The notes under the pieces are model-generated. The model saw only the letters and a list, made by a program, of their open reading frames with translations, was not told where the DNA came from and made no database searches. The translations under genes and the position numbers were made by a program. A stretch of DNA of 64,000 bases from Otis tarda (lineage: Eukaryota; Chordata; Aves; Otidiformes; Otididae): NCBI GenBank assembly GCA_026413225.1, contig CM048552.1, forward strand, positions 25,409,001 to 25,473,000, given 5' to 3'. Below are positions 1 through 11,290 of the stretch, piece after piece (within the stretch, counting starts at the first letter, position 1; the number at the start of each line of letters is the position of its first letter).

Positions 1-1668
1 ATGGAAACATTCTTAATCTGTGTAATCACATATGCTACTGATCCTTAAACCATTAAAAATGTATGCTTCTGTTTCTCTGGGATGATGGTCTCATACCTTA
101 CACCATCGATGTATTGTCATACTGTTTATTTGCTACATCCACCTTGGTGAAATCTGTCACATGGATGTGACTCTTGCTTTGACAATGCAAAGCCAAGTGA
201 TATGAATTAGTTTCTGCATCTTTCCAGGATGTGATGCCGCAGATCCTTCAGCTTGAATTAAATAATTCTCCCATCCACAAATACAGCTGAAAGTTGGACT
301 TGACATGGATCAATATGATCTGGGGCTAAATTTCTAAATGTGACTGATTATGTTAGCATCATGCCCACAGATCAATATTGAGTTTTATTATGAACCTGAC
401 TCTATAATTGGGTTTAATCAATAAACTTTTGTCTCCTTTTCTTTAGAAATTTTAGGTTTGTACTATGCAGGTTTTCAAAATTGCATTTAGGTTACACTTA
501 CATCTTTACTTTTCTAGTAACGAATATAAAAAGACCTAGGTTTGAATTTAAAGGAACAAAGAGCTAAGACGCTATTGAAAGGGGAAGTCAATTTTTAAGT
601 TGATAGGACTGTTCACCCCAGTACAGTCTATAGAATCCAAGACAGCTAATGTGCTAATACATAACTAGTCCTTTTGGGCACTGTAAGGCTTTTTCTGTCC
701 ATACTTGATAGATAATTCACATTGAGGACTTTGACAAAACATAGCATTAATGAAAGCAATCACTAGAGCTTCTCTTTTGATAAACCCGCGGGGTTTAAAG
801 GCGTTGAAAGATGCAATCTATGAAGAACAATAAATTTGGGCCTTTGATTGAAGTGCCATTTGGGATGGTATGTTTTCTCGATGTATTTACACAAAAATGC
901 TGCTCCTTTTCACTACTCTTTGCTGGAAGGTTGAAGGGGCTCTTTGCCATTACTACATTAAGGTTTGTCTCATTAAAAGCTGAGTACAAAAAGAAGGCTG
1001 GAAATGACCTAGCTCAAGCCAGTGTGTTCATTTCTGCTCCAGTTTGCCATTTGAGAAGTAGGCTTCAAGCCATGATGAATATTTCTATGAGTGGTACTTT
1101 GATCTGAAGTAAAGATGCTCTTTCCTGTCTGTAGAAATAAATGCTTAAACCCGTTGGGTTTTTTTTGTTTTTGGTTTTTTTTTTGCAATGGAGAGGAGGT
1201 TATTTGGTTATTTCACTAGAATTAGGAAGAGAGACACATAAAACCAGGAAATCATAGAAAAAAAATTTTTTCTTACTCATAACATTATTCTGTAAAGTGT
1301 AACATTTGAAGAGCTCCACTAGAAAACCATGCTTTAAGCATTATTTTGATGTGCTATGTTGTATTTTCTGGTAACCTCTCTAAATTTTGTTTAATCTATC
1401 AGTGGGTAGCAACTTTATTTTTTTTTCCACTGTTACACTCCATAGATTGATATGATAGAAAAATAATTCAGTAATAGAATTTTCAGATTAAAACCCAAGA
1501 TTCTGTACTAAGTCACGTGCAAGCAACTACTTATGTGACTTATTTCTTCGAGCTGTTTTCAATAAAGTTCATATGTTGAGACTTATATACTATGCGTACA
1601 CTTACATCTGTAAATCTGCACACACACTCACGCATATTGTTCTGCACATTTCTTCTTTGTATGAACAG
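1..1668 (+). other. intron (3' part)
   Basis: This is AT-rich intronic sequence upstream of the first exon in the window. I see no coding exon, RNA gene or recognisable transposon in it. A T-rich tract lies at about 1158-1183. The acceptor region ends in a pyrimidine stretch and ACAG at 1665-1668. Confidence 0.7.
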
Positions 1669-1805
1669 ATGCAGACCGTGGTCAGAAGCATGGCATGGAT
1701 GAGTTTATTTCTGCTAATCCCTGCAAATTTGACCATGCTTCCCTCTTTAGACTGCTTCAGAGGCAGACCTTGGATCACAGATTGAATGACTCCTATTCTT
1801 GTTTG
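1669..1805 (+). CDS. CADPS2: CADPS2 exon, region before the MUN/MHD1 core (137 nt)
   Basis: The exon reads, after two bases completing a split codon, [20 protein letters not shown], then continues through [20 protein letters not shown] and ends SYSCL. This matches the CAPS-family block that directly precedes the GWFSPGQ exon. The acceptor is AACAG at 1664-1668 and the donor is TTG|GTGAGT at 1806. Length is 2 + 45 codons and the exon ends in phase 0, as the next exon requires. The segment lies after the PH domain and leads into the MUN-type helical region. A second in-frame AG at 1673-1674 would remove two residues. The flanking frames carry short unrelated open stretches. Confidence 0.92.
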
Positions 1806-4800
1806 GTGAGTACTGGCTGGAAGATAGATATAAAGAAGTGAGAAGTAGTTGTTACAAAGTAGTCCTTTCTTCCTAGTTCATTCAATAGCTGCGTATGTAG
1901 TCGGAATAAAGGGTCCAATCGATTGGTTTCAAATTTGAAAATTATACACTTGCAAGCTGCTGCTGTGCCGCTTAATAGAAAGCAAAGAGACCCAAACTGT
2001 CTCTGATCTTATCAACTGAAATTTATCGTGTCTGCCATGGAGGTTTGAATAAAAACAGAAGGTTTTGATAATGGTAAGAGCTCCTGTGGTAGGATTTACT
2101 GACACCTGTACGGGCATTTTAAGGTACAAATATAGTCGCTTCATGTCAGACATTTTCACCTATCTTGTAATTCTTCATTCCACTGTGCTCTGAAGAAGGA
2201 AAAATGCGAAAAGAAGGGAAGCAGAACCACAGGCAATATAGATGTATGGACATATATGTATTATCTGAATTGCAAGTAACAAATGGGAGTATAATTATTA
2301 AACAAAACTAAGTAAACTGTGATCTCTGTATCAAAATGAATGTTTTTCGTATTCGGAGACAGCTGTAAAAGATAAGATATTGGCGTAACATGCTTCCATA
2401 TTCGTTGCTGCAGTTTCCCTTTCCTATATAGTGTTTTCTAGTCTATGCGTTGTGGAGTAGGAGTTGAGAATGGGACTGCTTCAGGTTTTGTTTTCAGTAG
2501 GGAAAACCAGCAACAATCTTGTGGTAGTCCATGAGATTACACACACTTGCTAAACAGATTTGTGTGGGTCAGACCTCGTAATTTCCTGAAGCTTTATTTT
2601 TTACCTGATATCATGTCTGAAATAGTGATCTCTCACTAAGGACCTAAAATGCCTCATAGCACGTAATCTTCTTCACTTTACTATCCCAACAGTAACAAAA
2701 AAGGATCACTTTTTTATTTACTTCTTTTTTCCATTGGTCTGAGTAGTCATGTAATACAAAGATAATGATGAGGTTTTTTAGGTTTGTTTGCAAGTGTAAA
2801 AAAGGGGAAAAATTGATTATTTGATGACAGTTGCTTCCTTTTTAAAATACTACCAGATAAGTATGTATAGAAAAAGTTAAAGGACTCATTTTCTGTCTGT
2901 GGATTGCACACTGAATCAAAGAAGAGGCCCGAAGGTACATCTGTACAAAGTAATTGGCACTCAAAGAGAAAATGGTTAGTTTTCTAACAGGGCATTGGGG
3001 TCAAAATCTTTTTTTATAATAATAATATAGTAAGACACTTAATATAACCTTGAAATCAGGAACTTTTAGAAGAGGTTAGGTGAAATACACAGTGCTATAG
3101 CAACCAAAAAGCGGATGCATTTGTTATTGTTCTTTTTAAAATTCAGCTTTTAATAAGTAGAATAGGTGATCATTTTTTGTTAAATTGTATATTTAACTGT
3201 ATTTTTAATTTAAAAATTGGGAATGTCAAGGTAGCAATAGAATACATGAACATATAACTGTGGTCTTTTTTTTTCCTGAACACCTCCTTTCCTATCATTT
3301 TTAGAAACAATACATCGCTTTATTTCAATAAATATAGAGTAACCACACATACAGCCTTGTAAAAATAAAACAAAAAATATTTAAGTGTTAATATTAAGCT
3401 CAGTTGTGTATTAAATTACTATAGGAATTTTACATTATTCTCAGTATTGATGAGCTTGTTTCTTTGTTTGGTTTGGGTTTGTGCAATTATGTAATAAAAA
3501 TACGCAGTTATCTAATACTCTAGCATATAGTTGTTATGTGTTTGTGAGGCTGATGCATTGCATGAGATTGAACAAGGGCAAGGAAGACATACATTTAGAT
3601 GAAAATGACTACAGTGAAACAGATCTCTTACGGAGACTGAAGTTAAAGTGATGAGTTCTTTAAAAATTTGTATTCTCATCACAATTTTCTCCTATAAGAA
3701 TGTACAGAAATTTTAACAATTATTACCTTTTGTACTGGTAGACATTGGCGTGCAGCATTTTATCATGCTTTCCATAGAAGTGTAGGGAGAGGTTAGTGAT
3801 GATGATAATGTATTGACAGAATATCAATCACAATAACTTCTCTGTTTATTTTATCTAGGGCTAGTATACATATTATTGCAGAAAGTCAGTTAAAATCCCT
3901 TTTATTTCATCTTTCAACGGAATACCATATTCTCTAGCAAACACTGTGTAAACTACGTAAGCCATTGCATCATAACTGAGTAGTAGTTTAAAACACCTAG
4001 GTGTTCTCTAGAAACAGTTTGAGCTCTTTAAAGGCAGTGGAAACATTGATTTCAAAGAACTTAATCAGGAGCAAACAAGTTTATGAAATAACTTTGAGGT
4101 GTTCTTGTTTGCAAATAATATGTTAAATTCAAAAGTTGAGGGAGAATATAAAATTTAAATTCCTGTCTCATGCAGTCTTTTAGAACTTTAAAGCACAGAT
4201 TATTTAAATCTGATGTGAATGTGTTTTTCTGTATTGTTTAATAGTATTTTTGCTGTTATTTTGTATAAATATTAAATATCTGAGCTTGCAGAATTATTCA
4301 CAACCAGTAAGGAAATATTGCTTTTCAGCTGCTAAATTGATATTATAAACACATTACTTGCAAAATCATTTTACTTATCCAAGTTATTTGTATATTTGAG
4401 TTCCAGTGTTCCTCGATCTCTCTTAACCATTTGGCAGAGATGATGAGGGGGAAATATCACCACAATTAAGAAAAGAACGAAGAAAAATGGTTATTTAGAA
4501 CAGCTATGCAGTAGCTGTCATTTCCCAAGGTTTATATTTTGCTTCATGCTGCTTTTTGGAAGTCCACTGTGCTATTTTTGTTTATATTGGGAGGCAAGGC
4601 CATCAAGGCTCTTCTCTCTTACCTTTCTACATCAAGAATCATTTTTTTTACGCTCTGGATTCACTCAAGAACTGTTTTTGTGATGGGAAGGAATCTGTAC
4701 TTTGTTCATGTATCTGTCAGAGTTATGCCGTTCTGGTCCCATCAAGACTCTGCCCAAGTAAGCCTTCTGTATGCCCCAGAACATCTAATTAATATTAAAG

Positions 4801-5419
4801 GTCAAATCATACTCATCTTACTCAGATGACTTTTAACAAACTACCTAGCTTTGTATCTCTTTACTGGTCTAAGTTGTTAAAAACTTGTTAAAAGTGCACG
4901 CATGTTACATAAGAAATGGGATAAATTGTTAAATTATGGTTCTCTCACACTGAAGTTGCGTGGGAAACTGATCATCCAGAAACTGTCTTTTAATGTCCAT
5001 GTTGATGTCCCCTCAGCATTACCCAAATGTTCTCTTGTAGCTTACAATTAATTACTTTAACAAAATTAATTATTTTCAAGTATTAGTTTTTTTTATATTA
5101 GATTTTTATATAATTGAATCTTTATCAGACTTTGAATGTATTAGCATGTTTTTGTAAACTATATCTTTCATAGTAGTGGTCACTCAGAACTGCAGATAGT
5201 TTCCTGACATTTATTCCTTTCAGCTAGATCCAACATCCAATAAATGTTGGATCTAGCTTCCAGTGCCATCAGCATTAGTCAGATATAAATCATTCTCGTA
5301 TAAAAAGTTTATGTACTGTACATAAAAATATATACTTCTGTTCTTTGTTTGATTTACAAGCTGTGAGTGGGAAAAGAAATCTCAAAATATTGTGGATATT
5401 TTTTGCCTTTCTCTTTCAG
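1806..5419 (+). other. intron, 3.6 kb
   Basis: This intron is AT-rich with no recognised gene or mobile element. Its one clear structure is a 15-bp perfect inverted repeat at 5222-5258, about 160 bp before the next exon. Short open frames around 1929-2159 and 4539-4829 have no family signature and look like chance. Confidence 0.7.
5222..5258. repeat. perfect 15-bp hairpin
   Basis: The left arm AGCTAGATCCAACAT (5222-5236) is exactly complementary to the right arm at 5244-5258, with a 7-nt loop. It lies 161 bp upstream of the 5420 exon. It could be a remnant of a small inverted-repeat element or an intronic RNA stem. No function is known to me. Confidence 0.85.
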
Positions 5420-5607
5420 GGTTGGTTTAGCCCAGGTCAAGTCTTCGTATTAGACGAATACTGTGCTCGTTACGGAGTGCGGGGCTGTCACCGCCATCTT
5501 TGCTATCTCAGTGAATTGATTGAACATTCAGAAAATGGTTCTGTCATTGATCCAACATTGCTCCACTACAGTTTTGCATTTTGTGCTTCTCATGTTCATG
5601 GTAACAG
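5420..5607 (+). CDS. CADPS2: CADPS2 exon GWFSPGQ...HGN(R) (188 nt)
   Basis: The exon starts in phase 0 with [19 protein letters not shown], continues [20 protein letters not shown], then [20 protein letters not shown] and HGN. It ends with AG of a split arginine codon. The acceptor is CTTTCAG at 5413-5419 with a good pyrimidine tract, and the donor is AG|GTAATT. This is one of the most conserved CAPS blocks and makes the family call secure. The segment is cytosolic, with no signal peptide or membrane span, and sits at the start of the MUN-like region. The exon joins in frame to 1669-1805 upstream and 17606-17707 downstream. Confidence 0.96.
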
Positions 5608-6317
5608 GTAATTTAATGCTATATCTTTAAATTCATAGCCTTAGGAGGAAGCAGAAGTGTTTTTAGGCTCTTGCATTCACCAGATAGGGAAGTTGCAGAC
5701 AACAGAAATCAGTTAATGAAAGTTTTTTCAGGGGTATTGGAGGTTCTATACAGATTACTATTTAAAAAAAAAAAAATCCTTTCAATTTGTACTGTCTTAA
5801 TGCAGTTTGTTTTCCTGGTCATTGTATAGACAGGCAGATTCAAGGCTAAAGGTCCTGTTAAAAAGGTAGTCTTCTGCATTCTGTGTATAGTTTGGGTTAC
5901 TGAATGGTGTTTCCAGTGAACATATTGAACAATTTTGCAGTTTAAGGGAAGTTTTGACACTTTTTCTACAGTCTTAGCTTGGCGACTGATCATACTATGC
6001 TGAGTTCTTCTGGCTGTGCTACCACAGGGAGAAATAACATATATTGGGAATGTGGTGTGACCTCCAGCCAGGAAGAGCTACGACACTTCTGGAATTCTTT
6101 CCACTAAAGAGATGGGCTGCTTCAGGAGCTATTGGTCACAGTGATGCTCTTGGGATGATGTCTTCCCTCCACTCACATGTGAAAGACTTGGAAAAAATTA
6201 AGTTGTTGCTTTGCTGTGCTAAGCACGTTCTTTAAAAGAAGCTTTTACTTCATCTTTGTCTTATTCCAAATTGTGAAGGTAACTAGCTGTGCTGCTGAAC
6301 AGCAGGTATTGGAGATA

Positions 6318-6680
6318 GGATCATTTGATAGCTCGGGTTGGAAGGGACCTCAGAAGGTCTGTCAACCAACCTCCAGCTTGAAACAGGGTCAGTTGTGAGG
6401 TCAGACCAGGTTGCTCAGGTCTTTGTCTGGTTAGGTCTTCACACAACTTGAACCTGTCTTATTTCAGTGTAGTTATATCCATTGTCTCTCGTCAACCTCC
6501 CAGTAGCAGCTGGGGGGCTGTTGTTTGATCCTACTAAACACCACCTGTTCTCCAGGCTGAACAAGCCCAGCTCCCTCAGCCTCTCCTCAGAGCAAGTGCT
6601 CTGGCCTCTGACTATTGTGGTGGCCATGCACTGAACTTGCTCCAGTTTATCCATGTCTTCCTCCTACTAGAGTGGGGAGT
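6318..6680 (-). mobile_element. CR1 LINE 3' fragment, antisense to CADPS2
   Basis: On the minus strand this is a 5'-truncated, internally deleted CR1 tail. The plus strand shows the mirrored hallmarks in order: GGGTTGGAAGGGACCTCAGA near 6337, CCAGGTTGCTCA near 6407, and TTCTCCAGGCTGAACAAGCC near 6549, followed by CCCAGCTCCCTCAGCCTCTC. Translated on the minus strand, the 5' part still gives the CR1 terminal coding motif [10 protein letters not shown]. The copy is diverged and has no complete frame. Confidence 0.88.
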
Positions 6681-9600
6681 GAGGCAAGCAATCTATCAAA
6701 TTATAGGACAATATGCATTTATACTCTACTGTACACACTAGATTTGTAGATTGCTGTAGGAAATATGTTCTAAAAGTTCAAAAATAATGGATCTCCCCTT
6801 CTCAACTGATCCAATCCTGCCACTAGAGGAAAATCTGCTCACAGTCCCAAAAAGCAATTACTGTGGTGCTGTCAGTAAATCCCCAAAACTGAATCCTGGT
6901 AGGGATCAGGAGAGAGAGAGAGTTTTTCTTCCTAACATATATGCTTATGTATGTTGCCTTGCAACCAGTCCATCACAGAGGCTGTTTTACTTGTCCTCAA
7001 GCCAGTGAAGAAGGGAAAATCCTTAAAAATTATATTGTTTCCTTCATTGGCTCAAATAAAGCCTCATCTGTGAGAACAGGAGCTGGGCATTTGTGACTGG
7101 AGTGATTCGGTAGTGGGAGATTAACATTATGTAATCCTTGATAATAATATCCAAAATATACTCTCAAGAATCTTAACATTCATACTGGTAAGTTAGGAGA
7201 TTTTCTGGCTTTTACTTAGTAACCTGTTCTCCATAAAAGCATGCTGCTTTTGTCAGTTCCTGAAGAACCTGACACATTCGTATTTCCTATTGAGTCTAAG
7301 TCTTTGTTGCTTCTAGCCTTTTTATTACTGGTTTCAACCTAACAAGACAAATATACAGTGATAATTGCTAAAACTTATTTCAAGAATTCAAAAGAAGGTA
7401 GATACATTTCTTTTTATTTCATAATTTAAGTGAAGGACAACAGTGCGTGCAGTGCATGAAAATATCTCAGGGAGCATGTCATTTACACAGTGGTAAGCAC
7501 TCTGTTTGTATTCTGTCTATTCCTCCTGTACAGATATTCTCTGAATAGCATTATGAGTGTTTTAGGAATAAAAGAAGTGTTGAACAGAGAGGGTCTGACT
7601 AGAACTGAGATATTGTAAAAAGGAAGAGAAAAGAAACATGAAGAAAGAAGAAAAGTAAGTCAAGGACAGAAGCAGACACACTCACTGAGGATGACAGACA
7701 CACATATACGCACATAATACATCCACTCATTCATCTGCTGCAGCACTAAGAAATAGTGAAAGGGAAAAAAGAATTTCACAGACAATGCATGACAGGCCAA
7801 AGTTCTAGGCTGATCCCTAGCATTATACATCTCAGTTTTGTAAGTCAAGCTGAGAATTAGAAAGCCCACAGAACAAAGACAAAGAGCTTTATACTCTGGG
7901 CGTGATGGATTTAATTTATATTTCACCTTTGCTTCACAGGGAGATCTTAGACCTTCTACTAGCCTGAGAAAGATCATCAAAAATGATCTTGAAGTCAGGG
8001 GGTGGAGGACCATGTAGAAATGCAGCCGTATCTGTAGTTCAAATTAGCAGTTTCTTTTAGGCAGGAATTTTAGAGTAGCAGACAATCTAGTGACATCAGT
8101 CAAATGATCAGATAAAGGTGTCGCTTGCCTTCATTTCTGGTAGTCTGGTAGTCTGCTGAGGAGAAACTCAAGCACAAATCAGAGCAAATCTACAAAATAT
8201 ACCAGAGCACACTAATGACTGCATCTGATTTGCTAAATGAAACTGGTCGGGAAGCAGTCTCATGCAATGGTCCCCAACTGTCCATTAGTCATCGGCACTC
8301 TCTGGGATCCCGGGCATGGTTGTGGGATTGCGTGTGCTCAATACTACTCCCAGCAAACACTATGAACAAGGCTGAATCAACTTGGGCCCTTTCCACCTTT
8401 CATGTGTCTCCAGAACTCTTCCAGTAGATTTTGAACCTTCGAGTATCCCCTATGCTCTTTTGCTGCACCATAGGACTTGAAATATGAACTCTGTTCCATG
8501 CTGCAGGCAGTAATGCTCTTCCAGGCTGTTGCACAGTAGGCATGATTTTATTTCAAAATCCCTGGAATAAGCACATAGAAGTAAATTTTGCCCTAGAGTT
8601 TCAGGGACATTGTGGAGCACAGAGGGGACCTGAACTGAGCTCTGGTGTAGGCTGTGTACAGCAAACTTTGCCACTTGGTCTCAGGGCCAGAGAACAGTCC
8701 CCAACTGTTTTCTTTCCTGAGACGAAGATCTGGGTGACAAGTTCTGACAGAGTCTTCAAGCATACTGGCACTTCGTGTGTTCTTATGCCAATGTTGTTGA
8801 TTTGGGAAGAGGAATGTTTATGCAGGGTCGAACACAATGTGCCGAGTTCTAGACTGAGGAATTGAAGCCTCATTCATGCCTTTCCTTTCCTGCTGGAAAG
8901 AGTATTACAACTGGGCTAACAAACTGCTTATCTAGAAAAGATAGTTTTACTTTTGTAGATGACAGTCTTAAGACAGTCTCTTTCTAAATAGCCAAAAAGC
9001 AAAATATTTAGTAAAAGAATAGCCTTGCTGAGTGTTTAAGCAAAAACACATCCTTGTTTCTGAATCAACTGATTTCCTTTCCTCCATTAAATAAAAGCAG
9101 CTCTCCTTGACTATGCTTCTGATGCTATCTAACTTTAAAATAGCATCTCCTTTGGCTCCTCTTCACAATATTTTTCTTCTGAAATGTTCAGCTGTATGAC
9201 CTCCATCAAAGTAGTTAGTTCACAAATTAACTTTTTGCACTGCAATTATACATACACTTGTGTATCTTTAGTGAAAGTGAAATAGGCAGAACAAGGAACT
9301 ATAGGATATTCCTGAATGCTGACATTTCAGTCTAAACAGTCCAGGTGGGAGCTATTGTTTTCTTCCCCATCACGTTCACTTTTCTCTACTTTTCATGCTG
9401 TGACTTCTATTCAGTCCCTCTTGTCTGAAATGGATGCTGGTGGTTATCACATAAAGTGCAAAGTGACTTCTTTCCACCTGCTGAGTTGCAGACTGAATTG
9501 AAAAATTCAAAATTCAAGCATATTCCCTGGTTATACCTTTTTCTATTCAGAAAGAAAGCTGATTTATTGGAAGTTCATAAATGAGAAGTGAAGGTGAAAG

Positions 9601-9889
9601 TAATGCTACAAAGAATCCGTTTGTAAGTGAAGATAAATAGTTTCTTTCTGCCTTCATTTTGAAATCTTCAGCACATGTGGGTTTGCATAGAAGAACAGTC
9701 ATATTAAGTCAGGGTTCTTCTAAGCCAGCCTGTCATCTGACTCCAACATTGGCCTGCTTAGAGTAAGAGAAGGACAAGGATATGCAATATTTCTTCTTAG
9801 TGCTCTTTCAGTCTCTAACTCTTTGCAGCTCAGAATATGCCTGTTCAGCAACCTGGAGTGAGTCGCTGTTTCAGGTACTTGTCCATTGC

Positions 9890-11290
9890 ACCCGTGAACC
9901 TGTGTAAGCCCTTTGCACCCTCCACACCTTTGGCAGCAAGTTCCACAACTCAGCCTCCTCTTGCTTGAAGAACTCTTGCTTTGAACTTGACTCCTACACA
10001 TCTGATTTCGTTCTCTGTCGCTATTGGAAAAGATGGAGGAGAGACCAAAAAAAAATAACCAAACCAAAACCCATTCTCTGTTGTCTCTTTGCTATTTAAA
10101 ATTCAAGAAGTGTGAGTGAACCATGTATTGATTACACTGGATGGATGTTTTCTGCAAATTCCTTATCCTTTTCTGGTAATTCCCAATGTTTTACTTCTTT
10201 GACTGCTACTGAGCAGAGACAGTTTCATGGATTTGTTCATCGCAACACCAATATCTCTGTCCTGAATAGAAATTAATTTTTGCTTACATTTATCTACCTT
10301 GATCATTGTTTGCTGTTTTCTTGCTACTTGATTTCATAAGGTCCTTCTGGAATTCCACACTGTGCCGCATGACTATCATTACAATTACTTTTACTGTCAC
10401 CTCAGTTCTTAGCTGTTTACCAGTCATTTATCAATACTGTAAAATAACACAGATCCCTGCAGAACTCTACTGATAACTTACCTTAGTTGCAGGTACTCAC
10501 CATTTATTTCTACTCTCTCTTTTTCACTGTAAATGTAAGGGCTTTGACTCTTACTTAGTGGCTGCTTAATTGCCTTAAAAGCTTTTGGTTAGGGAGTCTG
10601 ACAAAAGACTTTTGGAAATCCAGGTACATCATCTCTGTCAGGTCACACTCATCCACCTCTTTCTGATCCCTTTAGAGAACTTCAAGATCAGAAGGTAAGA
10701 TTTCTCTGCCTTATGGCTTGAAAGCCATGCAGGTTTCTTCACAACAGATAATATTTACCCAATTTTCTTTAATTTTATCCTTAAGTATCCTTACATTATA
10801 GTTCCTTCTAATTTTCTGGGATATACGTAAAGCTTACTGGCCTGTAGTTTCTCCTGTCTCCCCAGGAGACTTGTGATTTTTAAATTGATTTTACGTTCTT
10901 CACCTCTCATTCCTCAGGATGAGGCAGTTCTCAGTGAGAACTTTCACACGACCATAGATAATTCAGTTCTGGCCCTGGCAACTTACTGCCATTAATTTTT
11001 CTAGTTTGTTCCATAAGCTTCTTCTTAGTTGCTTTAATTTTGGACAGATTCTGTGCTGAAAATAAAGATTTTTTTTTTGCTGTGAACAAAGAAGGGTTCC
11101 AGCATAGGAGTCCTATTAATTTCCTTCATAATAAACACCAGAGCAAAGAATTAATTTTGTATCTCTGCAAGAGCCTTGCCCTCTCTTTGAGCTACTTTTA
11201 GATCCTTGCCATCATTTGGCACTGTAGACTCTCTGATAGGCTTCTTGCTCCTGTTATGCTTCGAGGAAATGTCTTAAAGTGAAGTAAATG
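9890..11290 (-). mobile_element. degenerate CR1-type LINE, RT domain to 3' region
   Basis: Read on the plus strand, this stretch follows in order the antisense of an amniote CR1 reverse-transcriptase region. It runs GGCAGCAAGTTCCACAA near 9930, then ATGGATGTTTTCTGC near 10142, CAGATCCCTGCAGAACTCTA near 10450, and ACTTTTGGAAATCCAGGTAC near 10607. It ends with AGCTTACTGGCCTGTAGTTT near 10831, TCTGGCCCTGGCAACTTACT near 10968 and GAGCAAAGAATTAATTT near 11142. Every part has frame breaks and the catalytic aspartate motif is no longer readable, so the copy is dead. It is ancient compared with the 23592 copy. I rely on remembered repeat wording, and a RepeatMasker run would fix the subfamily. Confidence 0.75.

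Noticed and set aside
5345-5419. N-terminal extension of the GWFSPGQ exon to an ATG at 5345
   Set aside because: The open frame merely runs through the intron end. The CTTTCAG acceptor at 5413-5419 and the phase-0 join to 1669-1805 define the exon start.
6787-8865. Several 60-117 codon frames on both strands
   Set aside because: They are overlapping chance frames in intron without shared codon pattern or family motifs.
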